Shown: positions 8,083-16,709 of the stretch, piece after piece
How the letters are laid out: the number at the start of each line of letters is the position of its first letter
Position numbering within the stretch: position 1 is the first letter of the stretch
Assembly: GCF_965277665.1 (NCBI RefSeq)
Contig: NZ_OZ255835.1
Coordinates: 1,426,001 to 1,490,000, forward strand
Direction: 5' to 3'
DNA from: Lichenicoccus sp965277665
Lineage (GTDB): Bacteria > Pseudomonadota > Alphaproteobacteria > Acetobacterales > Acetobacteraceae
DNA length: 64,000 nt
Translations under genes and position numbers: made by a program
Notes under the pieces: model-generated
What the model was told of the DNA's origin: nothing
What the model saw: only the letters and a program-made list of their open reading frames with translations
Databases searched by the model: none

Positions 8083-8509
8083 GCCGGTTGCTCCCGCCGC
8101 GCAGGCCCAGCATCGTCGCCAGCCGTCGCCCCCCCTCGATCTGCGTCAGGCCGAACAGGTAGGCGCCGAGGCTCACCACGTCGCCGCCACGGTCGCCGCT
8201 CGCGAAGTCTGCCCACCGGCCAGTCCTGACGTTGACCGAGAAACTGCCGGAGCTGCGGTCGTGTCGGCGCGGATTGCGCGCGACGTATTCGGCACCGTGG
8301 AGGCGCCCGTCCGGCAGCCAGCGCGCCAGCAGGTCCGGCAATGCGGCGAGGGCAGCTCGGTTCACTGCGCCGAAGTCCAGTTTTGTCGCCACTGTCGCCA
8401 CTACTCGCGGAGGCACTGGAGACAGGTTTCCCCTAACGATATCAACGCTGTCTCCACCTGTCGCCAGTGTCGCCACCAAAAAAGGTAGATGTCTGGATGT
8501 CACGCTCAT
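8075..8509 (-). CDS. primase-like N-terminal domain protein
   Basis: 144 residues from ATG 8509, overlapping the previous stop (ATGA). The second half has GSFSVNVRTGRWADFASGDRGGDVVSLGAYLFG, matching the region of DNA-primase-like proteins of integrative elements just after the CHC2-type core. The zinc-binding Cys residues of a true CHC2 domain are not visible. It overlaps the DUF927 helicase by 8 nt, so the two probably act together in replication of the element. An upstream extension to 8713 is out of character and was dropped. Confidence 0.7.
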   Translation of the reverse strand: MSVTSRHLPFLVATLATGGDSVDIVRGNLSPVPPRVVATVATKLDFGAVNRAALAALPDLLARWLPDGRLHGAEYVARNPRRHDRSSGSFSVNVRTGRWADFASGDRGGDVVSLGAYLFGLTQIEGGRRLATMLGLRGGSNRHG

Positions 8510-8859
8510 GCCAGGGCCTCCGGAAATGCCACCCGGAGCGCCGCGATCACGGCTCCGGACCAGCGATCCGCCGTGGCGCGGTCTCGGAACGAGACGCAGG
8601 GTTCGTATCTCGGTCGGCCGTCCGATGTTCTTAGCGCTACTCCATCGCGCCCGACGATCTGCCGGGCCGGCGGTGCAACCCAGCTCCGTCCGTCTTTGAG
8701 GAACACGCTGCATCGAAGGAGCCGCAGCCCGCTTCCCATCGAAATGTCGGCAAAGCCTTTCAGCGCGCCGACGGTCATCGGCTGGAAGGCGTCAATGACC
8801 AGGCCGGGAGCAGGTGTGTCGGCTTCGCCTCGGTCGGTAGTGTTTGTTGCGGATGGCAT
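8506..8859 (-). CDS. SpoVG-like hypothetical protein of mobile elements
   Basis: 117 residues from ATG 8859, with GGAG 10 nt upstream. The pattern is LKGFADISMGSGLRLLRCSVF, then GRSWVAPPARQIVGRDG and SFRDRATADRWSGAVIAAL. This resembles small nucleic-acid-binding proteins of the SpoVG type or their phage-island relatives, in which a W-V-x-x-P segment follows two beta strands. Function here is inferred only. First gene of a run of overlapping genes leading into the primase-helicase. Confidence 0.55.
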   Translation of the reverse strand: MPSATNTTDRGEADTPAPGLVIDAFQPMTVGALKGFADISMGSGLRLLRCSVFLKDGRSWVAPPARQIVGRDGVALRTSDGRPRYEPCVSFRDRATADRWSGAVIAALRVAFPEALA

Positions 8860-8993
8860 TGGGCAAGGCTCCGTTGCCTGCCTCGGGCGTTGAACGACGC
8901 GCGGCGGACCGATATAAAGCAGTGCCCGCAGAGCACCGCCTTTCAATCCTCCCGCCAGTTCTTCGATGCGCTCGGGGACCTGGCGGTTTCGGT

Positions 8994-9203
8994 TCAGGCC
9001 GCAGCCTTGCGGCCCACGCGGATCTCGGCGGCTGGCAAGGCGGCGACGTAAGCGGCAAGGGATTTTGCGTTGAGCAGGGTTCGCCGGCCGGCCTTGACCG
9101 CCTCGATCTTGCCATCCGCTATCTCCGCGTAGAGCTTCGTTCGCCCGATGCCGCTGACGCGGCAGGCTTCGACTATTGTGTAGGCGAGGACGCTATCGGC
9201 CAT
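8994..9203 (-). CDS. AlpA/excisionase-type helix-turn-helix protein
   Basis: 69 residues. YTIVEACRVSGIGRTKLYAEIADGKIEAVKAGRRTLL is the MerR-like winged helix of AlpA and excisionase families: helix-turn-helix, then the wing ending in a basic GRR. In P4-like elements such proteins switch on or aid excision and replication genes. It lies between the integrase side and the replication operon, in the same direction, and probably regulates one or both. ATG 9203 gives the usual length. Confidence 0.8.
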   Translation of the reverse strand: MADSVLAYTIVEACRVSGIGRTKLYAEIADGKIEAVKAGRRTLLNAKSLAAYVAALPAAEIRVGRKAAA

Positions 9204-9268
9204 TGGTGGATAACTCCGCGTGCATGTTGAACACGGCCGCTTTAGCAGGCGGCAAACTCGCTAACCGG

Positions 9269-9886
9269 TTAGCGAGATCGGACTATTTTTCGAACACGAG
9301 ACAATCGTTGGCTTAAAGCCGTGAAGGTTATCTCCACCGCCGGACCCATTTTGTTCCGCCACCAAAGGGTCCGCTTGGCATCGTCGATCTCATCGATGAT
9401 GTCGCTACCTTCTGCCTCCAACTTGCGCAGCCGATCCAGCAGTTCGTCGATCGATAAAGCCGGACATTGCGAGACATGCTCGAGGATCAGCGAGTTCAGC
9501 GAGTTTAGTCGCGGCTTGCGTCCATTGTCACTTTGCCGGTTGCGGCTCTTGGTTACTTCGTCGAGCGCGGCCTTTTGCGCGTCGCGGTCGAGCTGGTGTT
9601 TCCGGATCATCGCGCCGGAACGGGCGAAGTCGTTCCTAGCTAGCAGATGCAGGATCTTCTCAATCCCTGCGTTCGTTATATTTTCCGTTTCCGCCCGCCA
9701 GGTCTTGCGACGGATGGCTTCTTCAAACTCCGGCGTGATGTCATTCCGCGATATGCCCACTGCCTCAGCTTGGGCAGCCACCCACCACCACCAATAGGCA
9801 GCCGCCAGGTCCTCATCCGGCAGCGCCAGATACTCAAGTGGAAAAGGCGGCAACGGCGTGTCAGCGTGCCGGCCAGCTTCGTTCAT
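9269..9886 (-). CDS. hypothetical protein of integrative element
   Basis: 205 residues, not recognised. A Trp-rich segment (AAYWWWWVAAQA) near residue 30 is followed by charged helices with several Lys/Arg pairs. The last third (LNSLNSLILEHVSQCPALSIDELLDRLRKLEAEG) is predicted by eye to be helical and could be a winged-helix or coiled-coil region. The protein is rich in Arg and lacks signal sequences. It sits between int and the AlpA-like gene. Confidence 0.55.
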   Translation of the reverse strand: MNEAGRHADTPLPPFPLEYLALPDEDLAAAYWWWWVAAQAEAVGISRNDITPEFEEAIRRKTWRAETENITNAGIEKILHLLARNDFARSGAMIRKHQLDRDAQKAALDEVTKSRNRQSDNGRKPRLNSLNSLILEHVSQCPALSIDELLDRLRKLEAEGSDIIDEIDDAKRTLWWRNKMGPAVEITFTALSQRLSRVRKIVRSR

Positions 9887-9977
9887 GGGTTCCCTCCATG
9901 CCGAGGTCAGGACCGGCCGACGTTCGCGCGTCGGTCGGTCCGTCTTGTTGCCGAGGTTCCGCCCCGGCTCGGTGGGT

Positions 9978-11243
9978 TCAGCCGGTTCGCGTCACCAGCT
10001 TGACCGCCGGCCGGGCCTGCGGCTGCCCGCAGAAGTCGGCCCAAGTCGTCATCAGATCGCGTCGCTTGGCGAACAGGTCCCCGCGTCGATAAGCAGCTTC
10101 CACCTTGTTCTCGACGACATGCGCCAGTGCGGCCTCGGCGATATCTCCGGGATAGGAGGTCGCCTCACTGCACCAGTCCCGGAAGCTCGACCGGAACCCG
10201 TGCGTCGTCGCGTCGCCGCGCTTCATGCGCCGCAGCACCATCGTCATCGCCATATTGCTCATGCCCTTGCCCGGCACGGCGCCGGGGAACACGAAGGCGT
10301 TTGGCCCATCGGTCAGCCGCAGCCTCGCCGCGTCCGCCAGTAGCGCCAGCGCGGCCGGCGCGAGGGGCACGCGATGTTCTTTCTTTGCCTTCATCCGGGT
10401 AGCCGGCACCGTCCAGAGCGCAGCGTCCACGTCGATCTCGGACCACCGCGCGCCCAGCACCTCGCTGGACCGGGCGGCGGTCAGGATCGCGAACCGGAGC
10501 GCGAGTGCCCCGACGCCCGGCTGCTGCGCCAGATCCACCATGAAGCCACCGATCTCGTTCCACGGCAGGGCGGCATGATGCTCTACGGGCGCCACGTCGG
10601 CGCGCGCCGGAAGGGCGTTCGACAGGTGCCCGCGCCACCGTGCGGGGTTGTCGCCAGCACGCAGCCCGGTCGTCTTGGCGAAGTCGAGCACCGTCTCGAT
10701 GCGACCACGCACCCGGGTTGCAGTCTCCGCCTTGCTGGTCCAGATCGGCGTCAACACCGCGAGCACATGCTCGGTCAATACGTCCGCCACCGGCAAGTCG
10801 CCCAGGTGCGGATAGGCGTAGGTCTTGAGCGTGCTGGTCCACTGCGCGCTGTGCTTCGCGTTCTTCCAGCCGGCGCGGTTGGCGAGCATGAACCGCTCGG
10901 CGGCCTGCTCGAAGGTGACGCCCCGGATCGCGGTCTGCTGCGCCAGCGCCTTTGCGGCGGCTCGCTCGTCGACGCGTCGGGCAAGCGGGTCAACTCCGCT
11001 CCGCACCAGCCGGTGCAGCTCGCCGGCTGTCTGGCGTGCTTCGGAAAGGGGGACGGCGCCCGGCTCGGAGCCAGCGCGGCCCAGGCCCATCTCCCGCGTC
11101 CGGCCGGCGAGCGTGTAGCGGAAGATCCAAAAGCGCACGCCGGTCTCGCGCACGAGCAGCCGCAAGCCGTTTCCGTCCACATACCTGCCGGCAGCTGCCT
11201 TGCTCACCTTCGCCGCAGTCAATCCGGCGGCCTTCTTGGGCAT
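9978..11243 (-). CDS. tyrosine-type integrase (DUF4102/P4 family)
   Basis: 421 residues, typical length. The N-terminal arm-binding DUF4102-type domain reads DGNGLRLLVRETGVRFWIFRY. The catalytic domain has Arg in LTAARSSEVLGARW (about 256), a Lys segment KKEHRVPLA, His/Arg in THGFRSSFRDW (about 346) and the nucleophile Tyr in AAYRRGD (about 384). It performs site-specific recombination between the tRNA-Ser site and the circular element. The gene lies beside tRNA-Ser and next to the att repeat, which supports that target. Confidence 0.92.
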   Translation of the reverse strand: MPKKAAGLTAAKVSKAAAGRYVDGNGLRLLVRETGVRFWIFRYTLAGRTREMGLGRAGSEPGAVPLSEARQTAGELHRLVRSGVDPLARRVDERAAAKALAQQTAIRGVTFEQAAERFMLANRAGWKNAKHSAQWTSTLKTYAYPHLGDLPVADVLTEHVLAVLTPIWTSKAETATRVRGRIETVLDFAKTTGLRAGDNPARWRGHLSNALPARADVAPVEHHAALPWNEIGGFMVDLAQQPGVGALALRFAILTAARSSEVLGARWSEIDVDAALWTVPATRMKAKKEHRVPLAPAALALLADAARLRLTDGPNAFVFPGAVPGKGMSNMAMTMVLRRMKRGDATTHGFRSSFRDWCSEATSYPGDIAEAALAHVVENKVEAAYRRGDLFAKRRDLMTTWADFCGQPQARPAVKLVTRTG

Positions 11244-11391
11244 CTGCCCGACCCCTATGCGTTCCCCTATCGTATCGGGGAACGGGGACGGACGCCAGCG
11301 ATTAGAGGCGAACGAACCGAGAGGTCACAACGGCTGAAATTGGCGGTCTTCTGCGGGTTCTAAGGATGCTGGTGAACGTCCGAGAACAGTG

Positions 11392-11408
11392 TGCTGGCGG
11401 AGGGGATG
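11392..11408. other. attR: 17-bp repeat overlapping tRNA-Ser 3' end
   Basis: Same 17 bases as 1411-1427. Covers tRNA positions from the discriminator base into the T-arm side plus 6 nt downstream, so the tRNA stays intact after integration. Confidence 0.8.
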
Positions 11409-11487
11409 GGATTCGAACCCACGGTACGGCTTGACACCGTACAACGGTTTAGCAAACCGCCGCCTTCAGCCACTCGGCCACCCCTCC
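11398..11487 (-). tRNA. tRNA-Ser (GCT)
   Basis: 90 nt with a 7-bp acceptor stem (GGAGGGG / CCCCTCC), D arm, anticodon loop TTGCTAA, a long variable arm (TTGTACGGTGTCAAGCCGTAC) typical of serine tRNAs, and a T loop GTTCGAATC. CCA is not encoded. It is the integration site of the neighbouring element. Confidence 0.93.
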
Positions 11488-11574
11488 GCCGAAGAGCGTG
11501 CTCATCGCACGGCATTTGCCGCACCACTCCTAGTCATTGTCGCAACCGCCGTCAAACCTCATCGCGGACCCGCT

Positions 11575-13038
11575 TCAGGGTGATCGCGCCAGCCGCTGGC
11601 GCAGCGCCTCGTTGACCAGGGCCGGATTGCCCTTGCCTGCCATCGCCTTCATCACCTGGCCGACGAAGAAGCCGAACAGCTTGTCCTTGCCCGCGCGATA
11701 CTCCGCCAACTTGTCGGCGTTGCTCGCCAGCACCGCCTCGACCGCGGCATCGATCGCGCCGGTGTCGGTCACCTGGCGCAGGCCACGCCGCTGTACGATG
11801 TCGGCCGGCGCGTCGCCGGTCTCCACCATCTCCTCGAACACGTCCTTGGCGATGCGGCCGTTGATCGTCTGGTCCGCCATCAGCCCGAGCAGCCCGCGCA
11901 GCGCCTCGGCCGACACCGGGCTGTCGGTGATGCTGCGCCCGGTACGGTTCAGCGCCGCGAACAGGTCGCCGGTCACCCAGTTGGCCGCCAGCCGCGCATC
12001 CTGTCCGGCCGCCACCGTCTCGTAGAAGTCGGCCGTGGCCTGCTCCGCCACCAGCACGCCAGCGTCGTAGCGCGGGATGCCGTACTCGCTGATGAACCGG
12101 CTCCGCTTGGCATCGGGCAGTTCAGGCAGGGCGCGCTTGAGATCCGTCACCCAGCCCGCGTCGATGACCAGCGGCAACAGGTCCGGATCGGGGAAGTAGC
12201 GGTAATCGTGCGCGTCCTCCTTGCTGCGCAGCGAGCGCGTCTCGCCGCGCGCAGGATCGAACAGCCGCGTCTCCTGATCGACCGTGCCGCCGGCCTCCCA
12301 CACCATGACCTGGCGGCGCGCCTCGGCCTCGATCGCCTGCATCACGAAGCGCACCGAATTCACGTTCTTGATCTCGCAGCGGGTGCGGAACGGCTCGCCG
12401 GCATGCCGCACCGACACGTTGACGTCGGCCCGCAGCGAGCCCTCCTCCATGTTCCCGTCGCACGTGCCGAGATAGCGCAGGATCGTGCGCAGCTTGCGCA
12501 CGTAGGCGCCGGCTTCCTCCGGGCTGCGCAGGTCCGGCTCGCTGACGATCTCCATAAGCCCGACGCCCGCGCGGTTCAGGTCGATGAAGGATTGCGTCTG
12601 GTGCTGGTCATGCAGCGACTTGCCGGCATCCTGTTCCAGATGCAGCCGGGTGATGCCGATCTCGCGCGTGCTGCCGTCCGCCAGTTCGATCTCGATCACG
12701 CCGGAGCCCACGATCGGATGCGCGAACTGGCTGATCTGGTAGCCGGTCGGCAGGTCGGCATAGAAATAGTTCTTGCGGTCGAAACGGCTCTCCAGGTTGA
12801 TGCGTGCATGCAACCCCAGGCCCGTGCGCACCGCCTGCGCCACGCATTCCCGGTTGATGACCGGCAGCATTCCGGGGAAGCCCGCATCCACCAGGCTGAC
12901 ATGGGTATTCGGCTCGCCGCCGTACGTGGCCGAGGCACCGGAGAACAGCTTGGACCGGCTGATGACCTGGGCATGCACCTCCAGGCCGATGACGACTTCC
13001 CAGGGTGCCTCGCGGCCTTCCAGGAGATAGCCCATCAC
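11575..13038 (-). CDS. gatB: Asp-tRNA(Asn)/Glu-tRNA(Gln) amidotransferase subunit B
   Basis: 487 residues, the standard length. GatB binds the mischarged tRNA and activates the glutamyl or aspartyl group with ATP before amide transfer. Seen: EVVIGLEVHAQ near the start, YADLPTGYQISQFAHPI, the motif GEPFRTRCEIKNVNS, YRYFPDPDLLPL and a C-terminal YqeY-like tail (GQVMKAMAGKGNP). It is last in gatC-gatA-gatB, with the start overlapping gatA's stop by 4 nt. This pathway supplies Gln-tRNA and/or Asn-tRNA where the direct synthetases are absent. Confidence 0.97.
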   Translation of the reverse strand: MMGYLLEGREAPWEVVIGLEVHAQVISRSKLFSGASATYGGEPNTHVSLVDAGFPGMLPVINRECVAQAVRTGLGLHARINLESRFDRKNYFYADLPTGYQISQFAHPIVGSGVIEIELADGSTREIGITRLHLEQDAGKSLHDQHQTQSFIDLNRAGVGLMEIVSEPDLRSPEEAGAYVRKLRTILRYLGTCDGNMEEGSLRADVNVSVRHAGEPFRTRCEIKNVNSVRFVMQAIEAEARRQVMVWEAGGTVDQETRLFDPARGETRSLRSKEDAHDYRYFPDPDLLPLVIDAGWVTDLKRALPELPDAKRSRFISEYGIPRYDAGVLVAEQATADFYETVAAGQDARLAANWVTGDLFAALNRTGRSITDSPVSAEALRGLLGLMADQTINGRIAKDVFEEMVETGDAPADIVQRRGLRQVTDTGAIDAAVEAVLASNADKLAEYRAGKDKLFGFFVGQVMKAMAGKGNPALVNEALRQRLARSP

Positions 13039-14516
13039 GCGCGTCCCGCGTGAAGGGCCGGCAGGCCCCGGAAGTCGGCCGCCTGCTCGACCGCACGACC
13101 CAGCGCGAACAGCGTCTCCTCGTCGAACGGCCGGCCCAGCACCTGCAGCCCGAGCGGCAGCCCCTGGTGGTCCAGCCCGGCCGGCACCGAGAGACCGGGC
13201 ATCCCGGCCATGCTCGCCGGCACCGTGAAGATGTCGTTGAGGTACATCTTGATCGGGTCGTCCATGTTCTCGCCCTGGGCAAACGCCGCCGACGGCGCGG
13301 TCGGCGTCAGCAAGGCATCGACCGTCCGCCAGGCCTCGGTGAAGTCGCGCAGGATCAGGCTGCGGACCTTCTGCGCGCGCAGGTAGTAGGCATCATAGTA
13401 GCCCGACGACAGGACGTAGGTGCCGATCAGGATCCGGCGCTTCACCTCCGAACCGAAACCAGCGGCGCGCGACGCCTCGTAGAGCCCGTCCAGTGTCGGC
13501 GCCTCGACGCGCCGGCCGAACCGGACGCCGTCATAGCGGGCGAGGTTGGACGAGCACTCCGCGGGGGCCACGATATAGTAGGTGGCAAGCCCGTACCGGG
13601 TGTGCGGCAGCGACACGTCGACGATCTCGCAGCCCGCATCACGCAGCCACGCCACGCCCCGCTGCCACAGCGCCTCGATTTCCGCGGGCATGTTGTCGAC
13701 ACGATATTCGCGCGGAATGCCGACGCGCACCCCCTTGAGGCTGCGCCCGCAGGCCGCCGCATAATCCGGCACCGGGCGGTCCACGCTGGTGCTGTCGCGG
13801 GCATCGAAACCCGCCATCGAGCGCAGCATGATCGCGCAATCCTCGACGGTGCGCGCCATTGGGCCAGGCTGGTCAAGCGAACTTGCAAACGCGACCACCC
13901 CCCAGCGGCTGCAACGGCCGTAGGTCGGCTTGATCCCGACAATCCCACAGAACGCCGCCGGCTGGCGGATCGAGCCGCCGGTATCGGTGCCGGTCGCACC
14001 CATCGCCAGGCGCGCCGCGACCACCGCCGCCGACCCGCCGGACGAGCCGCCGGGCACGAGTGCCGCGTCATCACCGCTCCGCTTCCAGGGATTCTCCACC
14101 GGACCGAACGCTGAATTGGTGTTTGACGAACCCATCGCGAACTCGTCGAGGTTGGTCTTGCCCAGGAACACCGCGCCGTCCTGCAGCAGGCGCTGCGTCA
14201 CGGTGCTCTCATAGGGCGGCACGAAGCTCTCCAGCATCCGGCTGGCTGCCGTGGTGCGCACGCCCTCGGTGCAGAACAGGTCCTTGATGCCGAGCGGGAT
14301 GCCGCCGAGGGCCGCGTGCTCGCCCCGTCCCAGCGCCGCGTCGGCCGCCGCGGCGCCACGCAGTGCCGCGTCCGGAGTGACCGTCAGGTAGGCGTTCAGC
14401 CTCGGGTTGAGGGCGGCGATCGCATCCAAGTGCGCCGTCGCCAGCTCGACCGCGCTGAACTCCCCGGCGCGCAGCCCGCGCAGTCCGGCCGCGATCGAGA
14501 GCTCGTTCAGCATCAT
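13035..14516 (-). CDS. gatA: Asp-tRNA(Asn)/Glu-tRNA(Gln) amidotransferase subunit A
   Basis: 493 residues. GatA is the amidase that releases ammonia from glutamine. The amidase-signature triad is visible: Lys78 in LGIKDLF, the cis-Ser at 158 in GGSSGG and the nucleophile Ser182 in DTGGSIRQPA. The substrate-binding segment YYDAYYLRAQKVR follows in the C-terminal half. It overlaps gatC and gatB by 4 nt on each side, so the three subunits are translationally coupled. Confidence 0.97.
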   Translation of the reverse strand: MMLNELSIAAGLRGLRAGEFSAVELATAHLDAIAALNPRLNAYLTVTPDAALRGAAAADAALGRGEHAALGGIPLGIKDLFCTEGVRTTAASRMLESFVPPYESTVTQRLLQDGAVFLGKTNLDEFAMGSSNTNSAFGPVENPWKRSGDDAALVPGGSSGGSAAVVAARLAMGATGTDTGGSIRQPAAFCGIVGIKPTYGRCSRWGVVAFASSLDQPGPMARTVEDCAIMLRSMAGFDARDSTSVDRPVPDYAAACGRSLKGVRVGIPREYRVDNMPAEIEALWQRGVAWLRDAGCEIVDVSLPHTRYGLATYYIVAPAECSSNLARYDGVRFGRRVEAPTLDGLYEASRAAGFGSEVKRRILIGTYVLSSGYYDAYYLRAQKVRSLILRDFTEAWRTVDALLTPTAPSAAFAQGENMDDPIKMYLNDIFTVPASMAGMPGLSVPAGLDHQGLPLGLQVLGRPFDEETLFALGRAVEQAADFRGLPALHAGRA

Positions 14517-14800
14517 TCGACCACCTTCGGCACGGTATAGAACAGGCCGTTGCGGCCCGGTGCATTCGACAGCACCGCCTCCGGCCTGGCGCCGTCGGTC
14601 ACCACATCGTCGCGCAGCCGCAGCGCCGCCTGCTCGATCCCGGCCATCGGCTGCACACCCTCGACATCCACCGCGCCGAGCTGCTCGATCCAGCCGATGA
14701 TGCCGTTCAGCTCGCCCTGCAGCCGGACGATCTCGTCCTCCTCGATCCCGATCCTGGCAAGCCGGGCAATATGTCTGACGGTCGCGGCATCAAGCGACAT
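14513..14800 (-). CDS. gatC: Asp-tRNA(Asn)/Glu-tRNA(Gln) amidotransferase subunit C
   Basis: 95 residues from ATG 14800 (MSLDAATVRHIARLARIG), the usual start of GatC. A longer frame to 14875 adds an atypical basic extension and was rejected. GatC is the small linker that stabilises GatA and GatB. The C terminus APGRNGLFYTVPKVVE is characteristic. First gene of the operon, divergent from ruvX. Confidence 0.93.
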   Translation of the reverse strand: MSLDAATVRHIARLARIGIEEDEIVRLQGELNGIIGWIEQLGAVDVEGVQPMAGIEQAALRLRDDVVTDGARPEAVLSNAPGRNGLFYTVPKVVE

Positions 14801-14886
14801 CGGGCAGGACTTTCGCAAGATCTGGGTGCGGGGATCGCGTGCAACACGCTGGCAAGCGGCGCCGGTCCGGACCATAAGCCCTGACC

Positions 14887-15375
14887 ATGCCGCTCTTCAA
14901 CATGCCACAGCTGCGGGCCGTTCTGCCGGCCGGGCAGCGCATGCTCGGGATCGATCCGGGAGCCCGCACGATCGGACTGGCGCTCTCGGACGTCTCGCTC
15001 ATGCTGGCGACGCCCTATGGCAGCCTCCGGCGCGGCAAGCTCGCAGCCAACGCCGTCGAGGTGGCGCGGATCGCGACCAGGGAGGGAGCCGGGGCTCTGG
15101 TCTGCGGCCTGCCGCTGTCCCTCGATGGCAGTTTCGGACCGGCGGCCCAGCGCGCGCGCGACTGGATGCTCGCCTTGTCCGAGCGCACCGGCCTGCCGGC
15201 CGCGATGTGGGACGAGCGGCTGTCGTCGAGTGCCGTGAACCGCTTCCTGGTGGCGGACCTTGACATGACCCGCAACCGTCGGGCCGAGATCGTCGACAAG
15301 CTCGCCGCCGCCTACATCCTGCAAGCGGCACTCGATGCAAGCCGGGCGAAACCGGCCGGAGTTTCAGATGATTAG
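14887..15375 (+). CDS. ruvX: Holliday junction resolvase-like protein RuvX/YqgF
   Basis: 162 residues. RNase H-like fold: MLGIDPGARTIGLALSD with the first catalytic Asp, VCGLPLSLDGSFGPAAQR, then WDERLSSSAVNRFL with the conserved Glu. YqgF proteins take part in pre-16S rRNA 5' processing and may resolve DNA junctions. About 20 residues precede the core motif, so the start could also be ATG 14902. It is divergent from gatC, with an 86-nt gap. Confidence 0.9.
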   Translation: MPLFNMPQLRAVLPAGQRMLGIDPGARTIGLALSDVSLMLATPYGSLRRGKLAANAVEVARIATREGAGALVCGLPLSLDGSFGPAAQRARDWMLALSERTGLPAAMWDERLSSSAVNRFLVADLDMTRNRRAEIVDKLAAAYILQAALDASRAKPAGVSDD

Positions 15376-15400
15376 CTGCGGCCAGATGATTAGCGACGGA

Positions 15401-15475
15401 TGGTGGGCGCGACAGGGTTTGAACCTGTGACCCCTGCCATGTCAAGGCAGTGCTCTACCGCTGAGCTACGCGCCC
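15401..15475 (-). tRNA. tRNA-Val (GAC)
   Basis: GGGCGCG acceptor stem, D arm TAGCTCAGCGGTAGAGC, anticodon loop TTGACAT, T arm GGTTCAAACC, and an encoded CCA at the 3' end (15401-15403). Confidence 0.93.
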
Positions 15476-15644
15476 ATCCGCTGCGGTGGCTTCTACAAGT
15501 GCCCGGCGGGTTCCGCAACCCGAGCCAGGCGTGTCGTCGCGACGCAAGGCTGTGCCGGGCGACGCAAAGCTGTTCCGGTCACGACACCGCCAAGTGACAT
15601 GCCGCACTGCGTCACGCACACTCGCACAATGAGCGACGGTCCGC

Positions 15645-16652
15645 ATGAGTGAGAGCCCGCCGACGGTGCAGGAGTTGGCGCCGGTGCAGCCGTTCCGCGT
15701 CACCGTTCCGGACCTGCAGGCTTCCCCGCTCCTGGTCGCCTCGCCGCATTCCGGCCGCGACTACTCCGCCGACTTCGTGGCCTCCTCCCGCCTCAGCTTC
15801 AGGGCCTTGCGCCGCAGCGAGGACAGCTTCGTCGACGAGTTGTTCGCGCGCGCGCCGGAGCTCGGCATCCCCCTGCTGCAGGCCGATTTTCCGCGCGCGT
15901 TCTGTGACGTCAACCGGGAGCCGTGGGAACTCGACCCGGTCATGTTCAGCGACGCGCTGCCATCCTGGTGCAACACCAGCAGCGCCCGCGTCTCGGCCGG
16001 GTTCGGCACCATCGCCCGCCTCGTTGCCTCGGGCGAGCCGATCTATGGCGGCAAGCTCGACTTCGCCGAGGCCGAGCAGCGCATACGCCTGTGCTGGAAG
16101 CCCTACCACGCGGCCCTCGCCACGCTCATCGAGGCCACCATCGCGCGGCACGGCGTCTGCCTGCTGATCGACGCGCACTCGATGCCAACATTGTCCGGGC
16201 CCACACTGTCCGGGCCCACGCTGTCTGGGCCGACGCTCTGCGGGTCGACACGCGCCGGGCCCACGCTCTCCAGGACCGCCCTGTCCGGCGTCGTCCCCGG
16301 CCCCGGCCCCGGCTCGCACCGCTCCGGCGTCCATCGCCAGGACCCGGACTTCGTGCTCGGTGACGCCTTCGGCACGTCCTGCGCCCCCTCCGTGACCCGA
16401 TCCACCGAGCGCTTCCTGCGCGAACGCGGCTTCAGGGTGCGCCGCAATGACCCCTATGCGGGCGGCTATGTGACGCGGCACTACGGTCGCCCGACCCACC
16501 GGATCCATGTGCTGCAGGTCGAGATCGGCCGTGGCCTCTACATGGACGAGCCCAGCCTCGAGCGGAACGCCCGCTTCGCCGACATGCAGGCCACGATGGG
16601 CGCCATGCTGGAAATGCTGGCGAGCATTTTGCCGACGCTCCTGGCGGACTGA
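15645..16652 (+). CDS. N-formylglutamate amidohydrolase family protein
   Basis: 335 residues. The family removes the formyl group from N-formylglutamate at the end of the histidine pathway or acts on related amides. Seen: LVASPHSGRDYSADF, the segment DFPRAFCDVNREPWELD, LLIDAHSMP, then DFVLGDAFGTSC and QVEIGRGLYMDE. His and Glu of the PHSG and VEIGR motifs are the likely metal and catalytic residues. Residues 181-210 are a 30-residue run of 15-nt repeats (PTLSG-like) inserted just after DAHSM, an unusual extra loop. It starts a unit on its own, after tRNA-Val. Confidence 0.88.
   Translation: MSESPPTVQELAPVQPFRVTVPDLQASPLLVASPHSGRDYSADFVASSRLSFRALRRSEDSFVDELFARAPELGIPLLQADFPRAFCDVNREPWELDPVMFSDALPSWCNTSSARVSAGFGTIARLVASGEPIYGGKLDFAEAEQRIRLCWKPYHAALATLIEATIARHGVCLLIDAHSMPTLSGPTLSGPTLSGPTLCGSTRAGPTLSRTALSGVVPGPGPGSHRSGVHRQDPDFVLGDAFGTSCAPSVTRSTERFLRERGFRVRRNDPYAGGYVTRHYGRPTHRIHVLQVEIGRGLYMDEPSLERNARFADMQATMGAMLEMLASILPTLLAD
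16185..16274 (+). repeat. six tandem 15-bp units inside the formylglutamate amidohydrolase gene
   Basis: Units of the form CCCACGCTGTCCGGG, each encoding PTLSG or a decayed version (PTLCG, STRAG, PTLSR). The frame is kept because the unit is a multiple of three. Confidence 0.9.
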
Positions 16653-16681
16653 CGCCCCGCCCCTCGGCCAGGAGCCATGGC

Positions 16682-16709
16682 AAAAAAAAGGCGGTGCCGA
16701 AGCACCGCC
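16682..16709 (-). terminator. Rho-independent terminator
   Basis: On the minus strand GGCGGTGC, loop TTCG, GCACCGCC, then eight T. Very strong in this direction; on the plus strand only AAGTTTA follows. Confidence 0.85.

Larger units (their letters stand above)
1411..11408. mobile_element. tRNA-Ser-targeted integrative element (satellite-like), about 10 kb
   Basis: Bounded by an exact 17-bp direct repeat. The right copy covers the last 11 nt of tRNA-Ser(GCT) plus 6 nt downstream. The integrase gene lies 149 nt from that copy and reads away from the tRNA, the usual arrangement. From right to left the element carries int, a hypothetical protein, an AlpA-like regulator, a SpoVG-like hypothetical, a primase-like protein, a DUF927/toprim helicase, small Cys-rich proteins, a lipoprotein, a TIGR04255 three-gene cassette and a small phage-type gene at the left end. 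No capsid, portal or tail genes are present, so it is either a phage satellite or an integrative element that uses other elements for transfer. Confidence 0.8.

Noticed and set aside
16185..16274. CRISPR-like array from regular repeats
   Set aside because: Units are contiguous 15-mers without spacers and lie within a coding frame.
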